Of a stretch of DNA of 5,709 nt, positions 1 to 5,476 are shown piece by piece. A program made the position numbers and the translations under genes. Numbering within the stretch: the first letter of the stretch is position 1; the number at the start of each line of letters is the position of its first letter. The stretch is from Oscillospiraceae bacterium (lineage in GTDB: Bacteria > Bacillota > Clostridia > Oscillospirales > Oscillospiraceae): the NCBI GenBank assembly GCA_016292445.1, contig JAEDIN010000072.1:1-5709 (forward strand), read 5' to 3'. Under the pieces are notes generated by a model that was not told the origin of the DNA, did no database searches, and saw nothing but the letters and a program-made list of their open reading frames with translations.

Positions 1-677
1 GAAAACGCGACATCCGAGGCAAGCACGAAAAATTCGTTGCCGTAAATGCCGGAGGCTGCGTTTTTGAATCTGCCCGACGGTGCTTTGTTCACCATCACCG
101 CCATTTGCCCATCGGTGTGACCGGGGCAGGCGATGCACAAAACGCTGTCGTCGCCGAAAAGGTCGAAGCCTCTGCCGATGGGTCCCTGCACGGTGCCGTA
201 GTAAAAAGGTCTGTCTATCATGTCCTTATACGGCATAAAGGTGTCCCACACCTGACGAACTCTGTACACCGTGCGGCAGGACCAGTAATACTCATGCTCG
301 GCCATGACTATACGCTTTGCTTTGCCGGCAAAATCCTTGAGGGCGCAGGTGTGGTCAACATCGTTGTGGGTGATGAGCAGGAGGTCAATATCCTCGGGGC
401 ATATGCCCATTGCGGCAAGCTGCTCGACTGCGGTCTGCCCCTTTTCGATGTGCGGCCTGTAAAAGCTGCGCAGATACTTGGGCATAAGCTCCTTGCAGTC
501 AGATGACAGTCCGGTCTCGACAAGAATTTTGCCGTGCACCGGATGCTCGATGAGATACACGCTCACGGGAAGCGTCACTCTTTTCAAGGCGCTGTCTTCA
601 ATGTATGCCATGCTTGCCGGTATCGTTATGCTGCCGCAGTGAAGGATATGAAGCTTTATACTGTTGTCCTTTTCCAT
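1..677 (-). CDS. Metallo-beta-lactamase-fold hydrolase (AHL-lactonase-like), 3' end outside window
   Basis: Reading leftward from an ATG at 677-675 there is an open frame of 225 codons to the window edge, so the C-terminus is missing. What is seen: an early strand VSVYLIEHPVHGKILVETG (residues 38-56), which matches the start of the MBL fold; LLITHNDVDHT (100-110), at the place of the family HxHxDH metal motif; CPGHTDG (184-190), carrying the third metal-ligand His187; and LASDVAF (219-225), with the Asp222 that normally bridges the two metals. The layout resembles N-acyl-homoserine-lactonase-like MBL proteins, but the substrate cannot be inferred. The second His of HxHxDH is Asp106 here, which is odd. 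The start is supported by a purine-rich GAGGG seven bases upstream. The frame stays open upstream to a TAG near 782, with no better start. There is no signal peptide, so it is probably cytoplasmic. It is divergent from the DUF2089 gene. The fold is fairly certain, the substrate unknown. Confidence 0.88.
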   Translation of the reverse strand, partial: MEKDNSIKLHILHCGSITIPASMAYIEDSALKRVTLPVSVYLIEHPVHGKILVETGLSSDCKELMPKYLRSFYRPHIEKGQTAVEQLAAMGICPEDIDLLLITHNDVDHTCALKDFAGKAKRIVMAEHEYYWSCRTVYRVRQVWDTFMPYKDMIDRPFYYGTVQGPIGRGFDLFGDDSVLCIACPGHTDGQMAVMVNKAPSGRFKNAASGIYGNEFFVLASDVAF

Positions 678-745
678 TCGGACACCCTCTTTCCTTTGCC
701 CATCGTACCACGCCTTGACCACCCGGTCAATAAAATTCTGATATG

Positions 746-765
746 AAAAAAGCAGGCGCAGCCTG
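746..765 (-). terminator. Possible weak hairpin plus T-run upstream of the hydrolase gene
   Basis: On the minus strand, CAGGC-TGC-GCCTG (765-753) forms a 5-bp GC-rich stem with a three-base loop. One base later comes a run of six T (751-746). This has the form of a small intrinsic terminator, about 70 bases before the hydrolase ATG. With no gene upstream on that strand, it would act as a leader attenuator or insulator if it acts at all. The stem is short, so confidence is low. Confidence 0.3.
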
Positions 766-801
766 TTGCTCCGCGCGCACTAGTTAACCGCCTATTTGCA
801 A

Positions 802-827
802 TTAGTGTTAAATATTTTTAATTACTA
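802..827. promoter_or_regulatory. Operator-like imperfect inverted repeat in divergent promoter region
   Basis: Arms TAGT-g-TTAAA (803-812) and TTTAA-tt-ACTA (817-827) form an imperfect dyad around TATT, ending two bases before the -35 box of the plus-strand promoter. This is a plausible binding site for a regulator of one or both divergent genes, possibly the DUF2089 protein itself (inference). The region is very AT-rich, so chance symmetry is a real alternative. Confidence 0.3.
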
Positions 828-829
828 TA

Positions 830-858
830 TTGACATTATGCATTACTTGTGCTATTTT
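830..858 (+). promoter_or_regulatory. Sigma-A-type promoter for the DUF2089 gene
   Basis: A perfect -35 TTGACA (830-835), a 17-base spacer and a -10-like TATTTT (853-858, four of six matches to TATAAT) lie directly upstream of the DUF2089 gene. Transcription would start near 865, leaving a leader of only about 13 bases that is essentially the ribosome binding site. Confidence 0.65.
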
Positions 859-864
859 ATAGTC

Positions 865-873
865 AGAGGTGAT
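865..873 (+). promoter_or_regulatory. Ribosome binding site fixing the DUF2089 start
   Basis: AGAGGTGAT is nearly identical to the ideal anti-16S sequence and lies four bases before ATG 878. An in-frame GTG at 869 is part of this site, so it is not the start; the true start is ATG 878. Confidence 0.85.
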
Positions 874-877
874 CAAG

Positions 878-1615
878 ATGAAGCGAATAATTTCAAAATG
901 CCCGACCTGCGACGGGACGCTGCAAATTTCCACACTGACCTGTCCCGATTGCGGTACGGAGATCAAAAACAGCTTTGAGCTGAGCGCTTTTGACAAGCTC
1001 AGCGCAGAGCAAGGCGATTTTCTTCTTGAATTTTTGAAATCAAGGGGGAATCTCAAAGACCTGCAAGCCAATCTCGGCATTTCCTATCCCACGGCGAAAA
1101 AGAAGCTTGACGATTTGCTGGCGGCACTAGACCTTGCCGGCGAAGAAGCACAAACGGAAGAAGGAGAAATCGACATGACTAATCTTACTGTCAACAGAAG
1201 CAGCACCAAGGCATCCGAAATTATCAAGGCGAAGCTTTTTGACAACGGCGGTCGCGCAATAGTCCACACCTTCCGTGGCGAGCCGCGCCAGATTTCCATA
1301 TCCAACGACGGAAAATTCCTGTGTCCCCAGCTCGTACCCTACGATTTTGAGATTTTCGACGCAATCGTTGACCTACTCCTTCGCAGTCCCGGCTACCGCG
1401 CCAAAAAGGGCAGCGCACGCACCGCAAAGCTTGGCGAACCCGGCTGCGAGGAAAACACCGTCGCCGGAACGATTTTGGTCTATCTCGGAGTAAAACCCGG
1501 TCACACCGGCTATGACGCAGGCTTCCTGCTTTGCGCCGTTTTGGAGTGGGCAGGAATTGCCACGAACGGTCGCGGCGTGCTTAGCCTCAACAACGAATAC
1601 AGGAGATTGCTATGA
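878..1615 (+). CDS. DUF2089-type zinc-ribbon/HTH protein with unknown C-terminal domain
   Basis: The product has 245 residues from ATG 878. Residues 8-25 hold CPTC and CPDC, two CxxC pairs forming a zinc ribbon. Residues 34-86 (FELSAFDKLSAEQ, then FLKSRGNLKDLQANLGISYP) match the DUF2089 pattern, whose second half looks like a helix-turn-helix that would bind DNA. A charged Glu/Thr-rich linker (about 88-104) leads to a second domain (112-245) that I do not recognise; it contains HTFRGEPRQIS (130-140), a Gly/Lys-rich YRAKKGSARTAKLGEPGC (173-190) and LLCAVLEWAGIATNGRG (217-233). DUF2089 proteins I know of are mostly about 90-120 residues, so this is a longer, fused version. There is no signal peptide or membrane segment. 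It is probably a cytoplasmic regulator, with the C-terminal part sensing a ligand or partner (inference). It is the first gene of the plus-strand group and overlaps the next small ORF by four bases (ATGA). Confidence 0.9.
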   Translation: MKRIISKCPTCDGTLQISTLTCPDCGTEIKNSFELSAFDKLSAEQGDFLLEFLKSRGNLKDLQANLGISYPTAKKKLDDLLAALDLAGEEAQTEEGEIDMTNLTVNRSSTKASEIIKAKLFDNGGRAIVHTFRGEPRQISISNDGKFLCPQLVPYDFEIFDAIVDLLLRSPGYRAKKGSARTAKLGEPGCEENTVAGTILVYLGVKPGHTGYDAGFLLCAVLEWAGIATNGRGVLSLNNEYRRLL

Positions 1616-1683
1616 TAAGGGCGCTGCTTGTATTTGTTATAAATCTGTTTCGCTGCATCTTTTTTAAGTATAACAAGTATTGA
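1612..1683 (+). CDS. 23-residue hydrophobic small protein, translationally coupled
   Basis: The ATG at 1612 overlaps the TGA of the DUF2089 gene as ATGA, the classic coupling arrangement. AGGAG at 1601-1605, inside the end of the upstream gene, sits six bases before it, an ideal ribosome binding site. The peptide starts MIRALLVFVINLFRCIFF and ends in KYNKY: one hydrophobic stretch of about 16 residues flanked by basic residues, consistent with a tiny single-span membrane protein. Function is unknown. The good binding site, the overlap and the amphipathic ends argue for real translation, but at 23 codons it could be accidental, and homologs cannot be judged by eye. Confidence 0.5.
   Translation: MIRALLVFVINLFRCIFFKYNKY
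1631..1679 (+). repeat. Inverted repeat with downstream T-run after the small ORF
   Basis: TATTTGTTATA (1631-1641) can pair with TATAACAAGTA (1669-1679) over 11 bp with one G-U pair, around a 27-base loop. A run of six T (1684-1689) follows four bases later. It could be a weak, partial terminator between the DUF2089 pair and the 108-residue gene, or an RNA stability element. The AT-rich stem and long loop make strong termination unlikely. Confidence 0.3.
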
Positions 1684-1713
1684 TTTTTTACGATATGGAA
1701 TAAGGGAGATAAT

Positions 1714-2040
1714 ATGGACAGATTAAAGCAAAAATTTGAAAACGAGTTAGTTTCCAAAATGCTTACTGCAAAAAGGGAGTGCGGATATAATCCGACTCGC
1801 TTCAATCAGGAAATGGCTCGTTACGGCGGCGTTGACACCGCCAAAAGGCTGATTGCCAAAGCAAGGCACACCGGCAACATTTCGGACGGTTTATCCACGC
1901 TATATATGTGCAGAAGATTAGATTTATCTATGGAAGAATCAGTATGCAAGGATGAATACGCCCCTCTTTTTACCGCCGAGGAGATTCAATACTGCAAGGA
2001 AAGACTGAACTCCTTAGGCTACGACTTCTCAAACATATAA
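1714..2040 (+). CDS. Conserved-looking 108-residue protein of unknown function
   Basis: The ATG at 1714 is preceded by AAGGGAG (1703-1709) at good spacing. The 108-residue product is soluble, charged and probably helical, with no signal peptide or membrane segment. It has FENELVSKMLTAKRECGYNP near the N-terminus, then YGGVDTAKRLIAKA (residues 37-50), SDGLSTLYMCRRLDLSMEESV (57-77) and a final LFTAEEIQYCKERLNSLGYD segment. I have an impression of a small domain common in Firmicutes and other bacteria (F..YGG..TAK.L... then DG...L...RLDL..E then LF...E...), sometimes a stand-alone gene, but I know no assigned function. It lies 30 bases after the small ORF and may share its transcript. Its stop codon touches the bidirectional terminator stem. 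It looks more AT-rich than the transporter genes. Confidence 0.85.
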   Translation: MDRLKQKFENELVSKMLTAKRECGYNPTRFNQEMARYGGVDTAKRLIAKARHTGNISDGLSTLYMCRRLDLSMEESVCKDEYAPLFTAEEIQYCKERLNSLGYDFSNI

Positions 2041-2081
2041 AAATCTCCGGGCAATCGCAAATGCGATTGCCCGGAGATTTT
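2040..2081. terminator. Strong bidirectional terminator between convergent operons
   Basis: A perfect 19-bp stem (2040-2058 pairing with 2063-2081) closes a four-base loop AAAT, with the core CTCCGGGCAATCGC and its complement. On the plus strand the stem itself ends in TTTT; on the minus strand it ends in a run of T. It lies exactly between the stop of the 108-residue gene (TAA 2038-2040, whose last base is in the stem) and the stop of the fmdE-like gene at 2087, and so can serve both convergent transcripts. Confidence 0.93.
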
Positions 2082-2086
2082 GCAAT

Positions 2087-2467
2087 CTACAGCGCTGTCA
2101 CATCGAACATATCCTGTGCCGGGAGGTCGTGGAAGAGCTTGAATTTTTCGTCTCGGCTAAGCTCACCGCCGGGGTCTTTGAACGCAAGGCGCACGGCTTT
2201 GCCGCTCGGTGCGGTGACGGTGAACACCTGCTCGCCGGTGAGGTCGAAGGTCAGTCTGCCGCTATCCTCGGTGCAGCCGAGAATGACGCGGAATGCGTCC
2301 GTCGGGCATTTATTGCTCTCGGCAAGGCAGCTCGCCCCCGATTCCGCCGTCGGCTCTATGCCGAGAAGCTCGGCGGCATACAGCGCGGCGCGGTAGCCTA
2401 TTGTAAGCCCGGGGCATTCGTGGCCGTGGTGCTCCGCACATTTTTTCCATAGCTCGTTGTTTATCAT
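2087..2467 (-). CDS. FmdE family protein (formylmethanofuran dehydrogenase subunit E-like)
   Basis: The 126-residue product begins with ELWKKCAEHHGHECPGL (residues 5-21), the HGHxCPGL signature of the FmdE family (PF02663), followed by IGYRAALYAAELLG. Cys54 in ESNKCPTDAF and Cys65 in ILGCTEDSGRL match the other conserved cysteine positions of the core domain. The family's first members come from formylmethanofuran dehydrogenase operons of methanogens, but many are found in non-methanogenic anaerobes and their biochemical role is not established. Conserved His and Cys residues suggest metal binding. The C-terminal zinc-finger extension of longer members is absent, so this is a core-only form. 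GGAGGG five bases before ATG 2467 is the binding site, starting just after the ATPase stop, and the intergenic gap is only 12 bases. As the last gene of the importer operon it may receive, sense or insert the imported metal or cofactor (inference). Confidence 0.9.
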   Translation of the reverse strand: MINNELWKKCAEHHGHECPGLTIGYRAALYAAELLGIEPTAESGASCLAESNKCPTDAFRVILGCTEDSGRLTFDLTGEQVFTVTAPSGKAVRLAFKDPGGELSRDEKFKLFHDLPAQDMFDVTAL

Positions 2468-2479
2468 TTTTTCCCTCCG

Positions 2480-3235
2480 TCAATACGGTACAATTACCCG
2501 TATTCCCTTGTGTTCTATTATATCCACGCGCAGGTCGTAGACCGTTTCGATGGTCTCGGGTGTGACGGTCTCAACGCCGCCGAAGGAGAACACCTTTGCG
2601 TCCTTTATAAACAGGAAGCGGTCGCAGTGGCGCATGGCGAGGTTTAAGTCGTGAATGACAATCGCAACGCCGATATTTTTCTCCTGCGCAATATCGCGGA
2701 TGACATGGAGCATCTCGTGCTGATTGTTCGGGTCGAGGCTGCTTGTAGGCTCGTCGAGCAGCAGGTATTTCGGCTGCTGAACCAAGGCTCGGGCCAACAT
2801 GGTCTTTTGAAGCTCGCCGCCGGAAAGCTCGTCGAGGTATCTCGATTCGAGCTGCTTTAAATTGAGCATCTCCAGCGTTTCGGCAACTATGCGCTCATCC
2901 TCGGCGGTGACGCCCCACTTGATATAGGGCTTTCTGCCGAGCAAAACCGCGTCGAACACCATGGTGTGCGCAGGCTGGGTGTTCTGCGGCACATAGGCAA
3001 CGCTTTGCGCAAGCTGCCTGCGCTGCATAGCGCCGACGCGCTCGCCGTCTATGAGCACGCTGCCGCCGGTGACGGGATTTATCCTGTCGATGCACTTAAT
3101 GAGAGTGCTTTTGCCTGCACCGTTATTGCCGAGCACCGCCATGAACTGACCCTGCTCAAGGTGGAAGGATACTCCGTCGAGTATCCTTCTGCCGTTTTTG
3201 GAATAGGCAAAGGAGAGGTTTTTAACTTCAAGCAC
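2480..3235 (-). CDS. ABC transporter ATP-binding protein, FecE/BtuD/FhuC type
   Basis: The 251-residue protein has every ABC ATPase motif in order: Walker A GNNGAGKST (36-44), Q-loop Gln84 in YVPQ, signature LSGGELQ (137-143), Walker B YLLLDEP (157-163), D-loop SSLD (165-168) and switch His195 in VIHDLNLA. Length and motif style, including the AYVPQ segment and the NLAMRHCDRFLFIKDAKV stretch, fit the iron-siderophore/cobalamin/heme subclass of importers. It acts on the inner face of the membrane, hydrolysing ATP to drive the neighbouring permease. The start is GTG 3235, supported by AGGGAGG eight bases upstream, and it overlaps the permease stop by eight bases, implying translational coupling. 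All catalytic residues are intact. Confidence 0.97.
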   Translation of the reverse strand: MLEVKNLSFAYSKNGRRILDGVSFHLEQGQFMAVLGNNGAGKSTLIKCIDRINPVTGGSVLIDGERVGAMQRRQLAQSVAYVPQNTQPAHTMVFDAVLLGRKPYIKWGVTAEDERIVAETLEMLNLKQLESRYLDELSGGELQKTMLARALVQQPKYLLLDEPTSSLDPNNQHEMLHVIRDIAQEKNIGVAIVIHDLNLAMRHCDRFLFIKDAKVFSFGGVETVTPETIETVYDLRVDIIEHKGIRVIVPY

Positions 3236-4262
3236 GCTTCTTACCTCCCTTAAACAGCAGATACAGGAACATCGGTGCGCCGAGGAAGGAGGTTATCGCT
3301 CCGATGGGCAGGATGACCGGCGAAATGACCGTTCTTGCGACCAAGTCGCCGCCGAGCATCAGCACCGCTCCCATGAAGGCAGAGCCCGGTATGAGCCAGA
3401 CATAGTTTGTCCCGACGAGTCTGCGCACGATGTGCGGCGCGCACAGGCCGATGAAGCTGATAAGTCCTATGTAGGATACTATCGTTGCCGAAACAAAGGA
3501 GCAGGCGAGGATATTTATCACCCTCGTTTTGCCGACATTGATGCCGAGGCTGACCGCGGTATGCTCACCGGCGTCAAGGGCGTTGTATGTCCAGCGGTTA
3601 AAGATAAAATACACAAAAAACACTGCCACGACAACGCTTATGAGCGCAATATCGCTGCGTGTCGTGCTGCCGAGATCGCCGAAAGTCCAGAACACGAAAG
3701 AGGCAAGCTCCGTTTCGCTGGCAAAGTACTGCAAAAGCGTGGTCGCGCCGGTGAACAGCGCGCTGAGCGCAACGCCGGCAAGCACCATTGCCTCCGGCCC
3801 TATGGCTCTGAGCTTTGACAGCGCAAGAATGATGATAGACACCAGCATACTGCTCAAAAAGGCACAAGCCGACACCAAAAAGGAGTCGGCAAGGCCCGCA
3901 GTCCCCGCACCCAGCACCATGATCGCAAAGGCAGCTCCGAAGCTTGCGCCCTGCGAGATGCCGAGGGTGGAGGCCGAGGCAAGGGGGTTATTGAGTATCG
4001 CCTGCAAAACGCAGCCCGTCACGCCGAGGCCCGCACCGCAGATCACGGCGGTGTAAATCCTCGGCAGCCTCACGCCCTGCACCACGGCGTTTATTCGAGC
4101 ATCGGCTGCTCCGAAGATGCCCTTTACAAGCTCTGTTACCGAGGTCGAATAGGAGCCGCACTTGAGCGAAATGAGCGCAAACAGCACCAGCAGCACAGCC
4201 ATTGCCGTGAGCATGAGAAAGTTTCTGTATTTATTTTTACCGTATGCGCTGTTGTTTTGCAT
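3228..4262 (-). CDS. FecCD/BtuC-family ABC transporter permease
   Basis: A 344-residue membrane protein with roughly ten predicted spans. The first is around 15-33 (FLMLTAMAVLLVLFALISL). Family landmarks are visible: VRLPRIYTAVICGAGLGVTG (64-83), QAILNNPLASASTLGISQGASFGAA (87-111), the cytoplasmic coupling stretch LDAGEHTAVSLGINVGKTR (229-247), SFIGLCAPHIVRRLVG (269-284) and the C-terminal GDLVARTVISPVILPIGAITSFLGAPMFLYLLFKG (305-339). It would form a homodimeric channel with two ATPase subunits. Length is normal for the family. ATG 4262 has AGGAG about nine bases upstream, within the 18-base gap after the binding-protein gene. The basic C-terminal tail overlaps the ATPase start. The substrate cannot be deduced from the permease. 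Confidence 0.97.
   Translation of the reverse strand: MQNNSAYGKNKYRNFLMLTAMAVLLVLFALISLKCGSYSTSVTELVKGIFGAADARINAVVQGVRLPRIYTAVICGAGLGVTGCVLQAILNNPLASASTLGISQGASFGAAFAIMVLGAGTAGLADSFLVSACAFLSSMLVSIIILALSKLRAIGPEAMVLAGVALSALFTGATTLLQYFASETELASFVFWTFGDLGSTTRSDIALISVVVAVFFVYFIFNRWTYNALDAGEHTAVSLGINVGKTRVINILACSFVSATIVSYIGLISFIGLCAPHIVRRLVGTNYVWLIPGSAFMGAVLMLGGDLVARTVISPVILPIGAITSFLGAPMFLYLLFKGGKKRA
3244..3250 (-). promoter_or_regulatory. Ribosome binding site fixing the GTG start of the ATPase
   Basis: AGGGAGG on the minus strand, inside the last codons of the permease gene, lies eight bases before GTG 3235. It supports the GTG start and coupled translation of permease and ATPase. Confidence 0.8.
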
Positions 4263-4280
4263 TTGTTGTTGCTCCTGAGT

Positions 4281-5372
4281 TTATTTCGTGATATCGACTG
4301 CGTCGAAGGTGTAGCCTGCGTCGCTGAGCGCCTTGCAGTAGTCGTCAGTGCCGAGGAAGGTCTTGAAGATCTCGTTTGCCTTGGCAACGGGGTCAACATC
4401 GGCAAAGGTGTCGGGATAAATGACCGTGCCCATGTAGTACATATCCGCCAGCGCAAGCTCGACATTGGTCGCGCAGAAGCGGAAGCTCACCTGCGAGAAT
4501 ACGCGGTTTTCCCTGACCGCAGTCAGGCTGTTGTAGAAATCGGGGTTTTCCGAATACTGTTGTTTTATAATATCAAGGCCGTTCGTGTCAACAAAAATAT
4601 AATCGGGGTCTGCCTTGAGTACCTGCTCAATGTCCATATCGAAGGCACCTGCCTGACCTGTTGCGTCGGCAATATTTGTTGCCTTGAGCTCGGCAAGAGG
4701 TCCGTAGTGTGCCTCGGTGCCCTCGAAGCCGTGATAACCCTTAAATGTAACGCCGCAAACATAGACCGAGGGAACGGAATCCTTGTCAACCTTTGCAACC
4801 CTGTCGGCAATATCCTTTTTCATCGCCGTGAGATAATCGGTGAGCTCGCTTGCTCTTTCCTGCTTGCCGTAGATATCGCCGAGGAGCGTTATCATTTCAA
4901 TCACGGCGTCGTCGAGAATGCCCTCGACCATGGGGATGGTGACGACGGGGATGCCGGTCTTCTGCTGATAAGCGTCGGCGGTGGCCTTGTCCATGTTGGC
5001 GATGATGACATCGGGATTTGCGGCGATTATCTGCTCGTCATAGGTCTCGCCGTTGTTTCCGGTCTGCGGCAGCTTTTCCCACACATCCTGATGCAGATAG
5101 GCGTAGGGCTTGTAAACTCCGATGTCCAGCTCGTTTTCCTCAACGCCGGCAAGCAGGTCGAGCGCGTCGAGATAGGTGGTAAAGCGCAGCGCGCCTACGC
5201 CTACGCATACAACGGATTTGACCGTCTTCGGGATCTCAACGGTTCTGCCGCAGGCATCGGTGACTACCTTCGTCCCGGTATCGTTTTTGTCGTTATCTCC
5301 ATTTGTGCCGCCGCAGGCGCACAGGCTGAACAGCATTGCAAAGGCGAGCAATGCGGCAATGATCTTTTTCAT
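4281..5372 (-). CDS. Lipoprotein substrate-binding protein of a class II metal/cofactor ABC importer
   Basis: The 363-residue protein starts with a lipoprotein signal: basic MKK, hydrophobic IIAALLAFAMLFSL, and a cysteine cluster LCACGG, with Cys20 the likely lipidated residue (Cys18 possible). A Gly/Asn/Asp-rich tether (21-34) follows. The mature part has the two-lobe plan of PF01497 binding proteins: lobe one with VVTDACGRTVEIPKTVKSVV (36-55) and NPDVIIANM (119-127), a linking helix (about 152-195), then lobe two with VYVCGVTFKGYHGFEGTEAH (203-222), LKADPDYIFVDTNGL (252-266) and ALADMYYMGTVIYPDTF (307-323). The KGYHGFEGTEA and YYMG.V.YPDTF.DVDPVAKANEI patterns look like the uncharacterised anaerobe/methanogen subgroup of these proteins, not classical ferrichrome or B12 binders (impression from memory). 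It would capture ligand outside the membrane and deliver it to the permease. AAGGA nine bases upstream supports ATG 5372. It is the first gene of the operon. Confidence 0.95.
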   Translation of the reverse strand: MKKIIAALLAFAMLFSLCACGGTNGDNDKNDTGTKVVTDACGRTVEIPKTVKSVVCVGVGALRFTTYLDALDLLAGVEENELDIGVYKPYAYLHQDVWEKLPQTGNNGETYDEQIIAANPDVIIANMDKATADAYQQKTGIPVVTIPMVEGILDDAVIEMITLLGDIYGKQERASELTDYLTAMKKDIADRVAKVDKDSVPSVYVCGVTFKGYHGFEGTEAHYGPLAELKATNIADATGQAGAFDMDIEQVLKADPDYIFVDTNGLDIIKQQYSENPDFYNSLTAVRENRVFSQVSFRFCATNVELALADMYYMGTVIYPDTFADVDPVAKANEIFKTFLGTDDYCKALSDAGYTFDAVDITK

Positions 5373-5404
5373 GCGGTATTTCCTTTCAGAATGGGTTTGT
5401 TAAG

Positions 5405-5433
5405 ATTTTAATACACGAAAAGCCCCGCCGCAA
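5405..5433 (-). promoter_or_regulatory. Possible promoter of the importer operon
   Basis: On the minus strand TTGCGG (5433-5428), a 17-base spacer and TAAAAT (5410-5405, five of six matches to TATAAT) lie about 30 bases before the binding-protein ATG. The -35 match is poor (three of six). An alternative is the AT-rich TATAAAAT near 5461-5454, which lacks a good -35 element. Confidence 0.4.
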
Positions 5434-5434
5434 G

Positions 5435-5446
5435 CCCCCCGGGGGG
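5435..5446. repeat. Perfect C6G6 palindrome upstream of the importer operon
   Basis: Six C (5435-5440) are followed directly by six G (5441-5446), a 12-base perfect palindrome. It overlaps the region just upstream of the suggested -35 element. In minus-strand RNA its C-run could also pair with the downstream GGCGGGG (5428-5422), giving an alternative hairpin followed by TTTT. It could be a regulatory structure or part of a repeat. Confidence 0.5.
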
Positions 5447-5476
5447 ATAGAAATTTTATAACATAGAACTGGGAAA

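Noticed and set aside
105..506. 133-codon plus-strand frame
   Set aside because: It is antisense to the MBL hydrolase, whose motifs clearly define the coding strand.
678..782. Upstream extension of the hydrolase frame, with protein-like residues such as FIDRVVKAWYDGQ
   Set aside because: No ATG is present, the only GTG lacks a binding site, and ATG 677 has a good one. Family alignment begins after Met677.
869..877. GTG start nine bases upstream of the DUF2089 ATG
   Set aside because: The GTG is part of the AGAGGTGAT ribosome binding site, which is correctly spaced for ATG 878.
4257..5411. Long plus-strand open frame of 384 codons opposite the binding-protein gene
   Set aside because: It is the antisense shadow of a gene with a clear lipoprotein signal and family motifs; its translation has no recognisable domain.
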